Below are positions 18,006 to 27,119 of a stretch of 64,000 nucleotides of DNA, one piece after another. Position 1 is the stretch's first letter, and every line of letters begins with the position of its first letter. The stretch comes from Atopobium sp. oral taxon 416 (GTDB taxonomy: Bacteria > Actinomycetota > Coriobacteriia > Coriobacteriales > Atopobiaceae). Position numbers and translations under genes: made by a program. The DNA is taken from NCBI RefSeq assembly GCF_018128285.1, contig NZ_CP072380.1, forward strand, positions 1,922,001 through 1,986,000. The letters run 5' to 3'. Under the pieces are notes generated by a model. The model made no database searches. It was not told the origin of the DNA and saw only the letters and a list, made by a program, of their open reading frames with translations.

Positions 18006-18637
18006 ATGGTCACCTCATTTATCGACGCTGCGCGCAGCATTATAGACAGTGATGGCATTGACGGCGTTTCGATCCGTAAGGTCGCCAGCAAAGTGGGCTG
18101 CAGCAGCGCTGCACTCTACCTTTACTTTTGGGATCTCAACGGGCTACTTGCGCTTTCGACCATCACCTATCTCGAGGATGCTGCAAGGACTTAGCGGCTA
18201 TCGACCGCACCAGTATGAGCGACAAGGAATACTACTACACCTACTGGACAACCTTCTGCCACAGCACCTTTGCGTGCCCAAGGATCTTTGAATATTTCTT
18301 CTTCGAGAGTGAGCCTGAGCGGGTGAACAAAACCTCCAAGCGCTACTACTCTATCTATCCGCAAGAGCTCGCCACGATCAGCGACACGATGCTGGACCAG
18401 ATGATGCCCGGGGATCCCTTCCGCCGCAATTACCGCGTACTGGAAGCCTGTGCCCACTCACTCGGGTATACCCCAAAGGAAACCAAAATCTTAAACGACA
18501 TCACTGTCAGCTTCTACCACGCGATTCTAAGACGTGTGGAAAACCTTAAGACTATCTCACTGGAATCCCTGTGTAATCAGTTCATCAGTGCAGTGACATT
18601 TATCACTGAACCATGTGACCTCGATCTACACTCATAG
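18006..18637 (+). pseudogene. TetR-family regulator with a frameshift
   Basis: The N-terminal helix-turn-helix is clear: DAARSIIDSDGIDGVSIRKVASKVGCSSAALYLYF spans the usual TetR DNA-binding domain. After EDAA the frame ends at a TAG (18192-18194), and the ligand-binding part continues in the next frame as DLAAIDRTSMSDKEYYYTYW to 18637. A single missing base near 18185 explains the break. Joined, the protein would be about 210 residues, a normal TetR size. It follows the GLUG lipoprotein gene and may have controlled it. A base-call error is a fair alternative to real loss. Confidence 0.8.
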
Positions 18638-18657
18638 AGAAAAACAGGGATCATTCT

Positions 18658-18897
18658 TTAGATCTTCAGCACGTAGACGCCTGCATACTTAATGCCAGCC
18701 TCATCGAGCGCTTTCACGATCCTGTCCTTATCCTCAGGCTCTGCTTTCCAGGAGAGTCCGCAGCCTGCCGAAATCTGCTCCGGGATCGGAATGATGCGTC
18801 CCGGTAGGCCGCGCGCAGGCAGATAGCTCTCTGCCTCCATCGCCGCTGTCGCCGAATCAAATACAATCACACAGGCAAGCTTTTTAACCAGTGGCAC
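18658..18897 (-). CDS. DUF3343 family protein (putative Se/S carrier-like)
   Basis: A 79-residue protein matching the small DUF3343 family: an N-terminal beta-strand (ACVIVFDSATAAMEAE), a central RGLPGRIIPIPEQISAGCGLSWK block with the conserved cysteine of the family, and a C-terminal strand YAGVYVLKI. Members are often described as putative selenium or sulfur carriers and are found near cysteine desulfurase or selenium-related genes; none is adjacent here. It faces the TetR remnant tail to tail. The biochemical role is not established. Confidence 0.82.
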   Translation of the reverse strand: MPLVKKLACVIVFDSATAAMEAESYLPARGLPGRIIPIPEQISAGCGLSWKAEPEDKDRIVKALDEAGIKYAGVYVLKI

Positions 18898-19065
18898 TAC
18901 ATGCCCTTCCCATCGTTTGGGATCTGTTCCTCAAAACCAATCAAAGAGTAGTATAGCCAAACTGTTTGTTATCACAGCTCATATCATTTCAACTCATACG
19001 TCGCATGAAGATGGCTCCTGACACCAGTCAAGAGCCTTCTTCAAACCAAATTTGTTTATACAGGG

Positions 19066-19869
19066 CTAGTCATCATCCTCTGCGAGCTGCGCTGCAACCT
19101 CGTCGGAGACCTTCATGGTGGAGTAGACGTTCTGGACATCTTCGAGGTCCTCAAGACGGTCGACCAGGCGCTGTACCTTACGGGCGTCTGCCAAGTCGAG
19201 CTTGACCGGGGTCTTCGGAATCATCGTGAGCTCGCTGCCCTTGACCTGAATACCCTGGTCCTCAAGACCCTTCTGGACATCTTGCATCTGATCGTACGGG
19301 GTGTAGACGATCCACTGATCGCCGTCGTCCTCGTAATCCTCGCCACCGGCCTCTGCGACTGCAAGCATGAACTCGTCCTCGTCGGTTGCGTTGTTTTTAT
19401 CGGGCACCTTCTTATCGTCGGAGTGGATAACCTTCTCCACGGCGATGGAGCCCTTACGAGTGAACTGGAAGGAAACGGAACCTGCCGTACCAAGGTTGCC
19501 GCCTGCATGGGTGAAGGCAGAACGGACGTCAGCTGCGGTGCGGTTCAGGTTATCGGTCAGGCACTCGACGTACAGGGCGACACCTGCGGGGCCGTAGCCC
19601 TCATAGTCGACGTTCTTGTAGACGACAGAGTCTGCACCGGAACCAAACGCCTTATCGATTGCGGCCTTGATTCTCGCGTTCGGCATAGAGACCATGCGGG
19701 CACGCGCGATAGCTGCCGCCAGCGAGGCGTTGTTGTCAGGATTCGGATCGCCGCCGTTTCTCGCCGCAACGGTGATGTTACGGGAGTGCTTTGAGAACAG
19801 CGCAGAACGCTTTGCGTCGATAGCAGCTTTTTTATGTTTAGTAGTCGCCCATTTAGAATGCCCGGACAT
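19066..19869 (-). CDS. yebC: YebC/PmpR family DNA-binding protein
   Basis: Cytoplasmic protein of the TACO1/YebC family; members have been described as transcriptional regulators and as translation factors at difficult sequences. Seen: the signature start MSGHSKWATTKHKKAAIDAKR, the RNITVAARNGGDPNPDNNASL block, and NLNRTAADVRSAFTHAGGNLG, all typical; length (267 residues) is slightly above the usual ~245, with the extra residues in an acidic insertion before DEFMLAVAEAGGEDYEDD. ATG 19869 was chosen over ATG 19875 because AAGGAG is six bases before the former and abuts the latter. It is a single gene. Confidence 0.94.
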   Translation of the reverse strand: MSGHSKWATTKHKKAAIDAKRSALFSKHSRNITVAARNGGDPNPDNNASLAAAIARARMVSMPNARIKAAIDKAFGSGADSVVYKNVDYEGYGPAGVALYVECLTDNLNRTAADVRSAFTHAGGNLGTAGSVSFQFTRKGSIAVEKVIHSDDKKVPDKNNATDEDEFMLAVAEAGGEDYEDDGDQWIVYTPYDQMQDVQKGLEDQGIQVKGSELTMIPKTPVKLDLADARKVQRLVDRLEDLEDVQNVYSTMKVSDEVAAQLAEDDD

Positions 19870-19978
19870 GCACATCTCCTTTTTCTCAAGAAACGATCAA
19901 ATAATACTAAGAAATAGACCTCATTGCAAATAGGCAGCTCAGACACCTGCCACTTTGTGGAAGGCCTATAGAAGCCCG

Positions 19979-20662
19979 CTAGAACCGCACGAGTACCCTT
20001 CTTAACGAGCGTCCCCAGGGGATCCAGATCAGAAGCAGAAACCCCGCAGTCGCAATCCCATGCACAATATCGAACGGGATCCCCGCCGCGAAGGCAATTC
20101 CTGCGGTGGCCCAAGTCAGCGGCCGCACATACCCCAGTATGTACCACCCGTTGAGGATGAGCCCAAAGAGCAATCCGGAGAGAAAGCCCGCTATCGCCAA
20201 CTGCCAGCGCTTGTCCAGCAGATGGTGTGCAGCTAATACCCCTGCTATATACCCGATTAAGCCCCAGGCATACATCTGTAGCGGCGTCCATGCTCCCTGT
20301 CCGAAGAACATGTTTGAGACCAAAGCGGCGAGCGCTCCGGTCACAAAGCCATAGCAAGGGCCCAAGCAGGCTCCGGCGAGAATAGCGATAGCGGAGACAG
20401 GCTTCACATCGGGGATCGCTGCAAAGAGGATCCTCCCTGCCGCGGCAAGTGCCCCCAGGCAGACCGTCGGCATAATCTGCCGCAGGGTAGGCCGCTCTCG
20501 CTCCACTTCCTCAAAGAGGAAGCCGCAGCAGACGAGCGCCGCAAGCAGGGTGAGCCCACCCGTGAAGTCGCTTGAGGAGAGCGCTGATATTGCCATCACA
20601 ATCGGAACCAGCAAGAGGATCGGCAGTTCGAGGTGATGGAGGATACGCTGCGCTTTCGTCAC
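19979..20662 (-). CDS. ECF transporter S component, probably for a corrinoid
   Basis: Membrane substrate-binding subunit of an energy-coupling-factor transporter. Seen: 227 residues with about six hydrophobic spans, including the ECF-S-like stretch KPVSAIAILAGACLGPCYGF and the block ALVSNMFFGQGAWTP. The start is a GTG at 20662 behind GGAGG, overlapping the stop of the ATPase gene by four bases (GTGA); an upstream TTG is less likely. It is the last gene of the operon whose leader holds a cobalamin riboswitch, so cobalamin or a precursor is the likely cargo; the sequence alone does not prove the substrate. Confidence 0.85.
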   Translation of the reverse strand: MTKAQRILHHLELPILLLVPIVMAISALSSSDFTGGLTLLAALVCCGFLFEEVERERPTLRQIMPTVCLGALAAAGRILFAAIPDVKPVSAIAILAGACLGPCYGFVTGALAALVSNMFFGQGAWTPLQMYAWGLIGYIAGVLAAHHLLDKRWQLAIAGFLSGLLFGLILNGWYILGYVRPLTWATAGIAFAAGIPFDIVHGIATAGFLLLIWIPWGRSLRRVLVRF

Positions 20663-22113
20663 GATGTCTGCCTCCAAACCCAACTGTGCGCCAAGAACTC
20701 TTTAGTGGGTTGCGTCACCGTAATCCCCTTGTCAAAGACTAAGGATACCGAAGTGGCGAGTACCGCGACCAGCCCCACATCGTGGGTGGCCACCACAATC
20801 GTCGCGCCACCTAACTGCGCATGGTGCAGCGCTTCCATCACCGCAAAGCGCGCCTGTCGGTCCAATCCTTTGGTCGGCTCATCGAGCAGCACGAGTGCGG
20901 GTTGGGTCAGCAGCAGCTTCGCCAATCCCAAGAGTTCCTGCTGCCCACCTGATAGGTCAAAGGGGTGACGGGCAAGGAATGCGGGACCACTGGGCAGCCT
21001 GAGTTGCTTCAACATTGTGATCGCATCGTCCTTCTCATACCCGACAGTCTGAGCCCACTCCATCAGCTCTTCCTCCACACTCTCATGGGTGAAGAGTGCC
21101 TGAGGATTCTGTGGGAGAAGTACCTGCGAGCCTGAACAGGCATTGCTGATTTTGCCCCGCTGCCCTTTCTCCATTCCCGCGATCAGTTTCAGGAGTGTGG
21201 ACTTACCGGATCCGTTACCACCGACTAATGCACGGATCTCCTGCTTTGACACCTCAAGGCTTGCGTCTCTGATCACCCAGGGAGCAGTGCGGGAATAACG
21301 GAAGGAGAGATCTTTCACGGTCACAACTGGCTCATCCGATACCGGAGCGGGCTTATAGGGTTGGGGTTGCGGCAGCTGACTCAGATAGGTTTGCTCTTCC
21401 GCTTTACTGAGCTCACGCACACCTGCGACACGCCGATCGTTTTGCTCGAGCATAAAGAAGGTATCCGCATAGGGCACAAAGGGCTCCGGATCGTGGGTTG
21501 CCACAACCACGGTGATCCCCAACTCCTGGTTCATGCGATAGAGTAGGGAGATAAAGGTCTGCCGTGCCAGCGGATCAAGCGCGCTTGTCGCCTCATCCAA
21601 CAGCAGCAGCTTCGGATGCATCACCATGAGCGCCGCCAAAGTCAGGATCTGTTTCTGTCCTCCGGAAAGTTCACTCGTCTTCTTGTGGAACCAGGGCTCA
21701 ATTCCAAAGAAATAGCAGGCCTCAGCGATACGCTGGTGCATCTGCGTCTGTTCGAGCCCTAAGTTCTCAAGCCCAAAGGCAAGCTCGTGCCACACCGTGT
21801 CACACACGATCTGATTCTCGGGATTTTGGAAGACGTAGCCGACGAGCTGCACACTTTCCCGTTCGGTGATCGTCGACTGTTCCTGCCCAAACAGGGTGAT
21901 GGTACCCTGCTGGATCCCCTTCGGTTTGAGTTCTGGTTTTATCAACCTCAGAAGGGTTGTCTTACCTGACCCTGTTGAGCCCTGAAGCACACAGAAGGCT
22001 CCAGTCTCTACACTAAACAAAACGCGATCCAAGACCGGCTGGGTGGGTCTATCCTCGTCGATCGCGGGATAGGAAAACGATAGATTGTCTACGCGGAGTG
22101 CTTCGTCATGCAT
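20659..22113 (-). CDS. ECF transporter ATPase, two ABC domains fused (EcfA1-EcfA2 in one chain)
   Basis: ATP-hydrolysing subunit that powers the ECF transporter at the cytoplasmic face. Seen: two complete ABC domains in 484 residues. First: Walker A GSTGSGKT (45-52), signature LSGGQ (149-153), Walker B LLLLDEATS. Second: Walker A GGNGSGKS (298-305), signature LSGGQ (387-391), Walker B LVLLDEPTKGLD. Most ECF systems use two separate ATPases; here both are one polypeptide. ATG 22113 lies nine bases after GGAGAG and overlaps the ecfT end by eight bases. Confidence 0.93.
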   Translation of the reverse strand: MHDEALRVDNLSFSYPAIDEDRPTQPVLDRVLFSVETGAFCVLQGSTGSGKTTLLRLIKPELKPKGIQQGTITLFGQEQSTITERESVQLVGYVFQNPENQIVCDTVWHELAFGLENLGLEQTQMHQRIAEACYFFGIEPWFHKKTSELSGGQKQILTLAALMVMHPKLLLLDEATSALDPLARQTFISLLYRMNQELGITVVVATHDPEPFVPYADTFFMLEQNDRRVAGVRELSKAEEQTYLSQLPQPQPYKPAPVSDEPVVTVKDLSFRYSRTAPWVIRDASLEVSKQEIRALVGGNGSGKSTLLKLIAGMEKGQRGKISNACSGSQVLLPQNPQALFTHESVEEELMEWAQTVGYEKDDAITMLKQLRLPSGPAFLARHPFDLSGGQQELLGLAKLLLTQPALVLLDEPTKGLDRQARFAVMEALHHAQLGGATIVVATHDVGLVAVLATSVSLVFDKGITVTQPTKEFLAHSWVWRQTS

Positions 22114-22990
22114 TGCGTACATCTCTCCAAGCGTATGCATCAATGGCAACCGGTATCAAAGGGAATAAGCATAGAATCAGGTACGGCACATACCCCCACC
22201 ACAGGCGCAGCTGTGGCATCACCGGATAGAACTCCCATGGACCCACTGCGGCAACCGCGCAGATCGCATTGAGAATCCCAAAGATGATCACCACAGCTAT
22301 GCAGGCCGCATCCCGATCCGTGAAGCGCCAATTGTGGTAGCTGCTTCTGGTATCAGCGATACCCCAGCCCCGAGCGCGCATCGCATCGGAGCGCTCGAGG
22401 GAATCTTCCAGCGACCAGCTCAAGAGAATACCACCAGCGAGCACCTGGGCCCGCTTTCGGGAAGGATGGTGGGCATGGGAGGCGCTGCAGGCATCAGAGA
22501 GCCCGACCGCCAGACGGAACCGACGGCAGAGCTGGGGAACCAGCTGCAAGACAACTGTAAGCATCGTCGTGAGGGTCGGAAATCGTTTGCCAAAGACCTC
22601 CATCAGAGCATCTTCACGCACCAGCGTAGCTCCGATCTCAAGCCAGAGCATCACGGCGACCAGCGCACACCCCATCGTAATCCCGTAGCACAAGCTCTCA
22701 AGAGTGATACGTATCGGTCCAGCACTCACCAGAACAGTGGTCCCCAACTGTGTGATCAGCGCATTGAACAGCGCAATTATACAGATGAGGGGGATCTGCC
22801 AGGACAGCCGGGCCCCGGTTCTCCTGAATCCCTTAAGCGTGCCATGAACGATGCAGCCGCTCGCCAGCGAGATCGCCACATAGACCGGCTGCATCACGAA
22901 CATCGTGAAGCAAAGCATCACGACCGTATAGAGGAGCAACACGGTGGGGTGAATTGTCTCAAGACTCTGTTGGACACCGTTCGATTCCAT
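22106..22990 (-). CDS. ecfT: ECF transporter transmembrane T component (CbiQ/EcfT family)
   Basis: Integral membrane scaffold linking the S component and the ATPases. Seen: 294 residues, five to seven hydrophobic spans, and near the C-terminal third a cytoplasmic stretch with EDSLERSDAMRARGWG, which contains the conserved A-R-G coupling motif of EcfT (AMRARGWG). The ATG at 22990 follows the upstream stop by 23 bases; a GTG at 23041 would overlap that gene and add 17 residues that do not look like EcfT. It is coupled to the ATPase gene by overlap. Confidence 0.9.
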   Translation of the reverse strand: MESNGVQQSLETIHPTVLLLYTVVMLCFTMFVMQPVYVAISLASGCIVHGTLKGFRRTGARLSWQIPLICIIALFNALITQLGTTVLVSAGPIRITLESLCYGITMGCALVAVMLWLEIGATLVREDALMEVFGKRFPTLTTMLTVVLQLVPQLCRRFRLAVGLSDACSASHAHHPSRKRAQVLAGGILLSWSLEDSLERSDAMRARGWGIADTRSSYHNWRFTDRDAACIAVVIIFGILNAICAVAAVGPWEFYPVMPQLRLWWGYVPYLILCLFPLIPVAIDAYAWRDVRNA

Positions 22991-23013
22991 ACGTATCTGC
23001 TGAATTCCCCCCC

Positions 23014-24240
23014 CTACTGATACGCTTCCACAAAGGTCCACACGACTTGATCGCCGTCGTGCAGAGTATAGCCGCCGGAGCCTACATCCGGCTCAATCCC
23101 GTTCACACTGTAGACCCAACCGGTATGCTTACCGGCAGAGACACCGTTGATACCGGTAACATAGATCCCCATAGAGGTCATCTGGGACTGTACAGAGTTC
23201 CCACTCGCCTGCAGGGCATCCCACACGGTTGAACCCTCCGGGATTCGTACCGTGCGGCTCGTCGTACCTCCCCCACCGTATGAACCATCAACCTGGACAC
23301 TCACTGAAATGGTCCCGTCATTTTCTCCTGAGGAGGCATTTCCTCCATTATTTGAAGACCCTCCATTATTTGAAGAAGATGTCGTGCTTTGTGATTGCTG
23401 CGCCGAAGAGCCTCCGGTAAGCAGACTACCCCGCTCTGAGCTCTGAGAGCCGGTGCCAAAGGCATCTTGACTCCCTTGGCTCTGTCCGTTCTCAGAGGAG
23501 GTCCCATTTGTCTGTGCTTCGCTCTGCTGTGCCTCCGTCGTCTCGGCTTCTAAGTCTTCCTCATCCACGTCCGTGGTAACCGGAATTTCGGAGCCATCAG
23601 GCAGCGTGATCGTATGGCCTTTTTGCTGCGCGATTGAATCGTCGCTGAGCTCCTTATAAGTTGCCCCTGAGAAGGTATAGCTATCGCAAACATCAAGGAT
23701 ATCGTGCAGGTTGTCGGCAATCGTGTCAGCAAAAGTACCCTGCTCGATTGCAAAGCGGACCGTACCCTCAGCATTCTCCGCAATCCAGACCGCAGAGACC
23801 TGTCCACCTGCGCTGTCACTCAAAGCATTTGCGAGGCTCTGGGTACGTTGCGCAGTGAGGAGGGCCATCTTCTTGGCTTCATCCTCTTCATTCTGCTCAA
23901 TCCAGACTTTATTGTTGTCTATCGCAATCGTGACGCTGTCCGGATCAACTGAGACATCCTGTCCATTGACTGATAAATTCTGCAGCGCTGAGCGTACCTG
24001 ATCTTCAGTAACGCTCACCTGTTGTTGCTGCCCTGCCTGGGTAGGTTCAGTCGTCTCGAGTGAGGCACCGCCTTGACCTCGGGAGGCAAAGATGAAACCC
24101 ACCACTGAGGCTGCGATGATCACAATCGCCAGAATGATCAGTCCACGTTTGGGATGCGGATTTTGTTGGGGCTGCTTGTCAACCTTGTCGACGTCTTCAG
24201 GTTCCTGATTCGTGTTGTGAACTATATAGTCATTACTCAC
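23014..24240 (-). CDS. membrane-anchored DUF4430 (transcobalamin-like C-terminal domain) protein
   Basis: A 408-residue cell-surface protein. Seen: a cytoplasmic N-terminus, one transmembrane span (about 33-52), a first extracellular domain (about 75-210), a long Ser/Gln/Asn/Gly-rich linker (about 230-305) and a C-terminal DUF4430 domain (about 308-408) with VDGSYGGGGTTSRTVRIPEG, VTGINGVSAGKHTGWVY and GDQVVWTFV. DUF4430 is related to the C-terminal domain of eukaryotic transcobalamin and intrinsic factor, which helps hold B12. Starts with GTG overlapping the upstream stop by four bases (GTGA). Placed between another DUF4430 protein and an ECF transporter under a cobalamin riboswitch, it is probably a corrinoid-capture protein; that role is inferred. 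Confidence 0.85.
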   Translation of the reverse strand: MSNDYIVHNTNQEPEDVDKVDKQPQQNPHPKRGLIILAIVIIAASVVGFIFASRGQGGASLETTEPTQAGQQQQVSVTEDQVRSALQNLSVNGQDVSVDPDSVTIAIDNNKVWIEQNEEDEAKKMALLTAQRTQSLANALSDSAGGQVSAVWIAENAEGTVRFAIEQGTFADTIADNLHDILDVCDSYTFSGATYKELSDDSIAQQKGHTITLPDGSEIPVTTDVDEEDLEAETTEAQQSEAQTNGTSSENGQSQGSQDAFGTGSQSSERGSLLTGGSSAQQSQSTTSSSNNGGSSNNGGNASSGENDGTISVSVQVDGSYGGGGTTSRTVRIPEGSTVWDALQASGNSVQSQMTSMGIYVTGINGVSAGKHTGWVYSVNGIEPDVGSGGYTLHDGDQVVWTFVEAYQ

Positions 24241-26996
24241 GCATGAGTCCTTTTCTTATTTGAATTGTGGAATGCAGCAATCAGAATAATAACGCCTGCG
24301 ATAATCCCGATGATCGGGATCACAAAGCCCGGCAGAGACGAATTCTCGGAGCTGCTCACATCGCTGCCAGCGTTGTTACTCTCGCTATGGCCGTCAGCCT
24401 GTTGGCTGTTGCTAGTATTCCCATGCTGGCCGAGCAGGCTTCCGGAGGTTCCAGCGGAATCTTCTTTCTGATCGCTTGCCTGCTGTGTCTGCACAGGAGC
24501 TGCACTGGAAGAAGTCACGTTGGCATTACTGGCAGGAGATCCGATTGCAGCGGATGGAGCGCCAAAGAACACTCCACCTCCAAAGCCTCTGGGATTCTTC
24601 TGTACTAGGATGAAACCGTTACCCATAGGTGCCTGGCCATCATCTTGGTTCTCAGATCCACCAGCATTGTTGTTATTTCCACCCGGTTGTGAGTCGGTTG
24701 AGGAACCCGAATCAGTTGCATTCTGCTTCCACTGCGCATACAGCGTGGCACCGGAGGCAGGTAAGCTCTGTCCGAGCGGCGACTTACCCTCTTTATCAAA
24801 CGACCAACCAGTAAAGGTATATCCTTCACGGTGTGGAACGGGCAGATTTGCAATACAGTGGAGTTTTACACGGGCAATTGAGTCTATAGAGCTTCCATCC
24901 TGTGCGTCAAAGAAGACCAGCCCACTCGTTCCTCGCTTCAAGGCAAAGAGATAACCTGAATCATTTGTGTAATAGAGCGTGCCATCCTTACCCAACACTG
25001 GGGAAGCGGTACACCAATTCTGATAGATTTTGTCCTGAGGGACATAGAGCGTGGAGGAAGGACCGAGCATTCCCTCACGGTAATGGACAACATAGATACC
25101 TCCTGGGCGATAGTTGAGCGTCACATAGATGGAAAGATCTGAGCCGCTCTGTACCACGAGCGGAGTCGATTGGACCTCACCCTTCCCCACGTCGATCACC
25201 CGCACTGCGGAGGAAGCGTCTGCGGCATCGATAGCAGCTACAACGCCAGTTTGACCTCTAAGACCTCCCACAAAGACAACCGTCCCTGCAGCAACCGGAG
25301 AAGATGTGGACTTGTTCGCAAAGTGGACTGAGCGGACCTCAGAAAGTTTCCCCTTTTGTAGCTTGAGGATATGCAAGGTACCAGCAGTATCTGAGACCGC
25401 AAACGTATCATCGGAAACCTTGCCTATAGTGGAGTTGATTGAAGTACCTAAGGAGACCCGAGAAAGCTCCTTCCCGTCCTTCCCATCGAGCAGATACACA
25501 TTCCCAAGTTGGTCACCGATTATGAAGGTATCGTCGACATGTACGGCGCCGCACCAGTAGAACCGGTCGCGAGCGATCACTTTGTGCCAGCGATTTTCAC
25601 CGTTAAGGTCAGTGCTTACGAGAATGCCGGTCTCATCCTCACGACTTGAATAATCGATATCGCTGAAGGCTGTCAGAATACGTTTATTCCCAACGCTCAC
25701 AGAGCTCAGAGCTTGCAAGTTCTCGAAGCCATTCGGGCTCAATGTCCCTTTCGTATCAAGCCTCGGTGTACACCACGCAAGTTTTAAATCGTTAGCAGTA
25801 TAGGCACGAAGGCTGCCATCATCGAACGGAATTACGATAGATCCATCGACGTAGGCAGGACGGCAGAAATAGGAGTAGTGGTTCGCAATCTTGACGGATT
25901 GCTGCAGCTTTCCAGTCTTCTCATCAATTTTCATGAGGTTGCCATCCCCCACCATATAGATAGAGCCACCGGCAATGATCGGATCAGATGCGCCCATTCC
26001 TACATGGAAAGGCTTATCCCAAGCAGGTTTCACATCATCCGCGTCAGGAGCTGAATCCTCGACCACCGCTTGGCTGCTGCCGCCGTTCGCAAAGCCTCCC
26101 CAATCTGCTTTGACTGAAGAATCAGGCTTGGCTGTTGGGTCAACCTTGACCGGATTGTCTCCAAGGCTTCTGGCATCTGGTGTGCTCTCAACGCCGAAGG
26201 TAGAGTAGTACCAGACAATGGTGGTACCTTGCGAGAGATCTATTGAGGACATTCCCTCCTGGGATGGTTTCCCATCAAAGAAGAGCTGCCAATATTTGCC
26301 AGAATCATTGTCAAATTGGTATACCTTCCCGTCGAAGGGAGAAGTGATTGACTTGAGGAACGCCCCATAGGTACTGCTTTCTTGGATATCGGCAGTAAGC
26401 CCAGCTTTACCAAAGGTGATCTTGGTCAACTCTTCAGCAGTATGCGTCTTCCCATCGCTATATTCAACGCTCTGCGTCTGTAGCCAGTCCGTATCGTTTC
26501 CCACGGCGTCAGGACCGATCACTTCGATCGTGGCCGTGATTGGGTCTGTATCAGGGATATCTGCTGCGCTTTTTGGTGTTTCGGGTACCGTAGCTTGCTC
26601 AGGCGAGGTGTCCTGCGCCGTGCCAGTACCATTAGTTACTGCCTGTGCTTGTGAATCTGCTTGTACGGGATCACGTCGCACTTGCTCTGAAGATTCGACG
26701 TTTGAATCCTGTGCACTTGGCTGTGCAGTGTTCTTCGAACTGTCAGCGGCGTCGGCCTCAGTATGGCTCGGTTCAACTGTTGTCACATCCGAAGCTGCTT
26801 GGGACTTCGACGGCTTCGCAATGGAGCGCGATACGGGTTCGGTTGTTGCCACATCCGAAGCTGCTTGGGACTTCTGTGTATCTGTCTCAGCCAAAGCTGG
26901 TAATGGCACCATACTCAGACAAAGCGCTACGCTGACAATCCATGCAGTAACAGCCTGTCCCCGTCCCGGACGCCTGCTACCTACCCCCCGTTTCAT
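24237..26996 (-). CDS. large cell-surface protein: DUF4430, beta-propeller and InlB-type repeat
   Basis: First gene of the cobalamin-riboswitch operon, 919 residues. Domains in order: basic N-terminus and signal peptide ending ALA (about 36); low-complexity region with two copies of SKSQAASDV-like units; DUF4430/transcobalamin-like domain (about 155-265; TYGAFLKSI, KYWQLFFDG, TIVWYYSTFG); PQQ-like beta-propeller (about 320-720; repeated blades such as VYLLDGKDGKEL, YLFALKRG, TAGTLHILKLQ); one InlB/Flg_new-type unit (about 735-775; HREGYTFTGWSFD, GATLYAQWK); Ser/Asn/Gly linker; C-terminal span LPGFVIPIIGIIAGVIILI with a basic tail. No LPxTG sortase motif. ATG 26996 follows GGAGAAGAAGAC. Likely a membrane-tethered corrinoid-binding or carrier-docking protein. 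Confidence 0.85.
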   Translation of the reverse strand: MKRGVGSRRPGRGQAVTAWIVSVALCLSMVPLPALAETDTQKSQAASDVATTEPVSRSIAKPSKSQAASDVTTVEPSHTEADAADSSKNTAQPSAQDSNVESSEQVRRDPVQADSQAQAVTNGTGTAQDTSPEQATVPETPKSAADIPDTDPITATIEVIGPDAVGNDTDWLQTQSVEYSDGKTHTAEELTKITFGKAGLTADIQESSTYGAFLKSITSPFDGKVYQFDNDSGKYWQLFFDGKPSQEGMSSIDLSQGTTIVWYYSTFGVESTPDARSLGDNPVKVDPTAKPDSSVKADWGGFANGGSSQAVVEDSAPDADDVKPAWDKPFHVGMGASDPIIAGGSIYMVGDGNLMKIDEKTGKLQQSVKIANHYSYFCRPAYVDGSIVIPFDDGSLRAYTANDLKLAWCTPRLDTKGTLSPNGFENLQALSSVSVGNKRILTAFSDIDYSSREDETGILVSTDLNGENRWHKVIARDRFYWCGAVHVDDTFIIGDQLGNVYLLDGKDGKELSRVSLGTSINSTIGKVSDDTFAVSDTAGTLHILKLQKGKLSEVRSVHFANKSTSSPVAAGTVVFVGGLRGQTGVVAAIDAADASSAVRVIDVGKGEVQSTPLVVQSGSDLSIYVTLNYRPGGIYVVHYREGMLGPSSTLYVPQDKIYQNWCTASPVLGKDGTLYYTNDSGYLFALKRGTSGLVFFDAQDGSSIDSIARVKLHCIANLPVPHREGYTFTGWSFDKEGKSPLGQSLPASGATLYAQWKQNATDSGSSTDSQPGGNNNNAGGSENQDDGQAPMGNGFILVQKNPRGFGGGVFFGAPSAAIGSPASNANVTSSSAAPVQTQQASDQKEDSAGTSGSLLGQHGNTSNSQQADGHSESNNAGSDVSSSENSSLPGFVIPIIGIIAGVIILIAAFHNSNKKRTHA

Positions 26997-27119
26997 GTCT
27001 TCTTCTCCTTTCCCATCAAAGGAGAGAGGCATCACAGATACCTGGATGGCACCACTGTGCCCATCCCGCTACTTCCTGTGATAAGTCTCCTTCCCCCATG
27101 CCCGGTCAGATACAACTTA

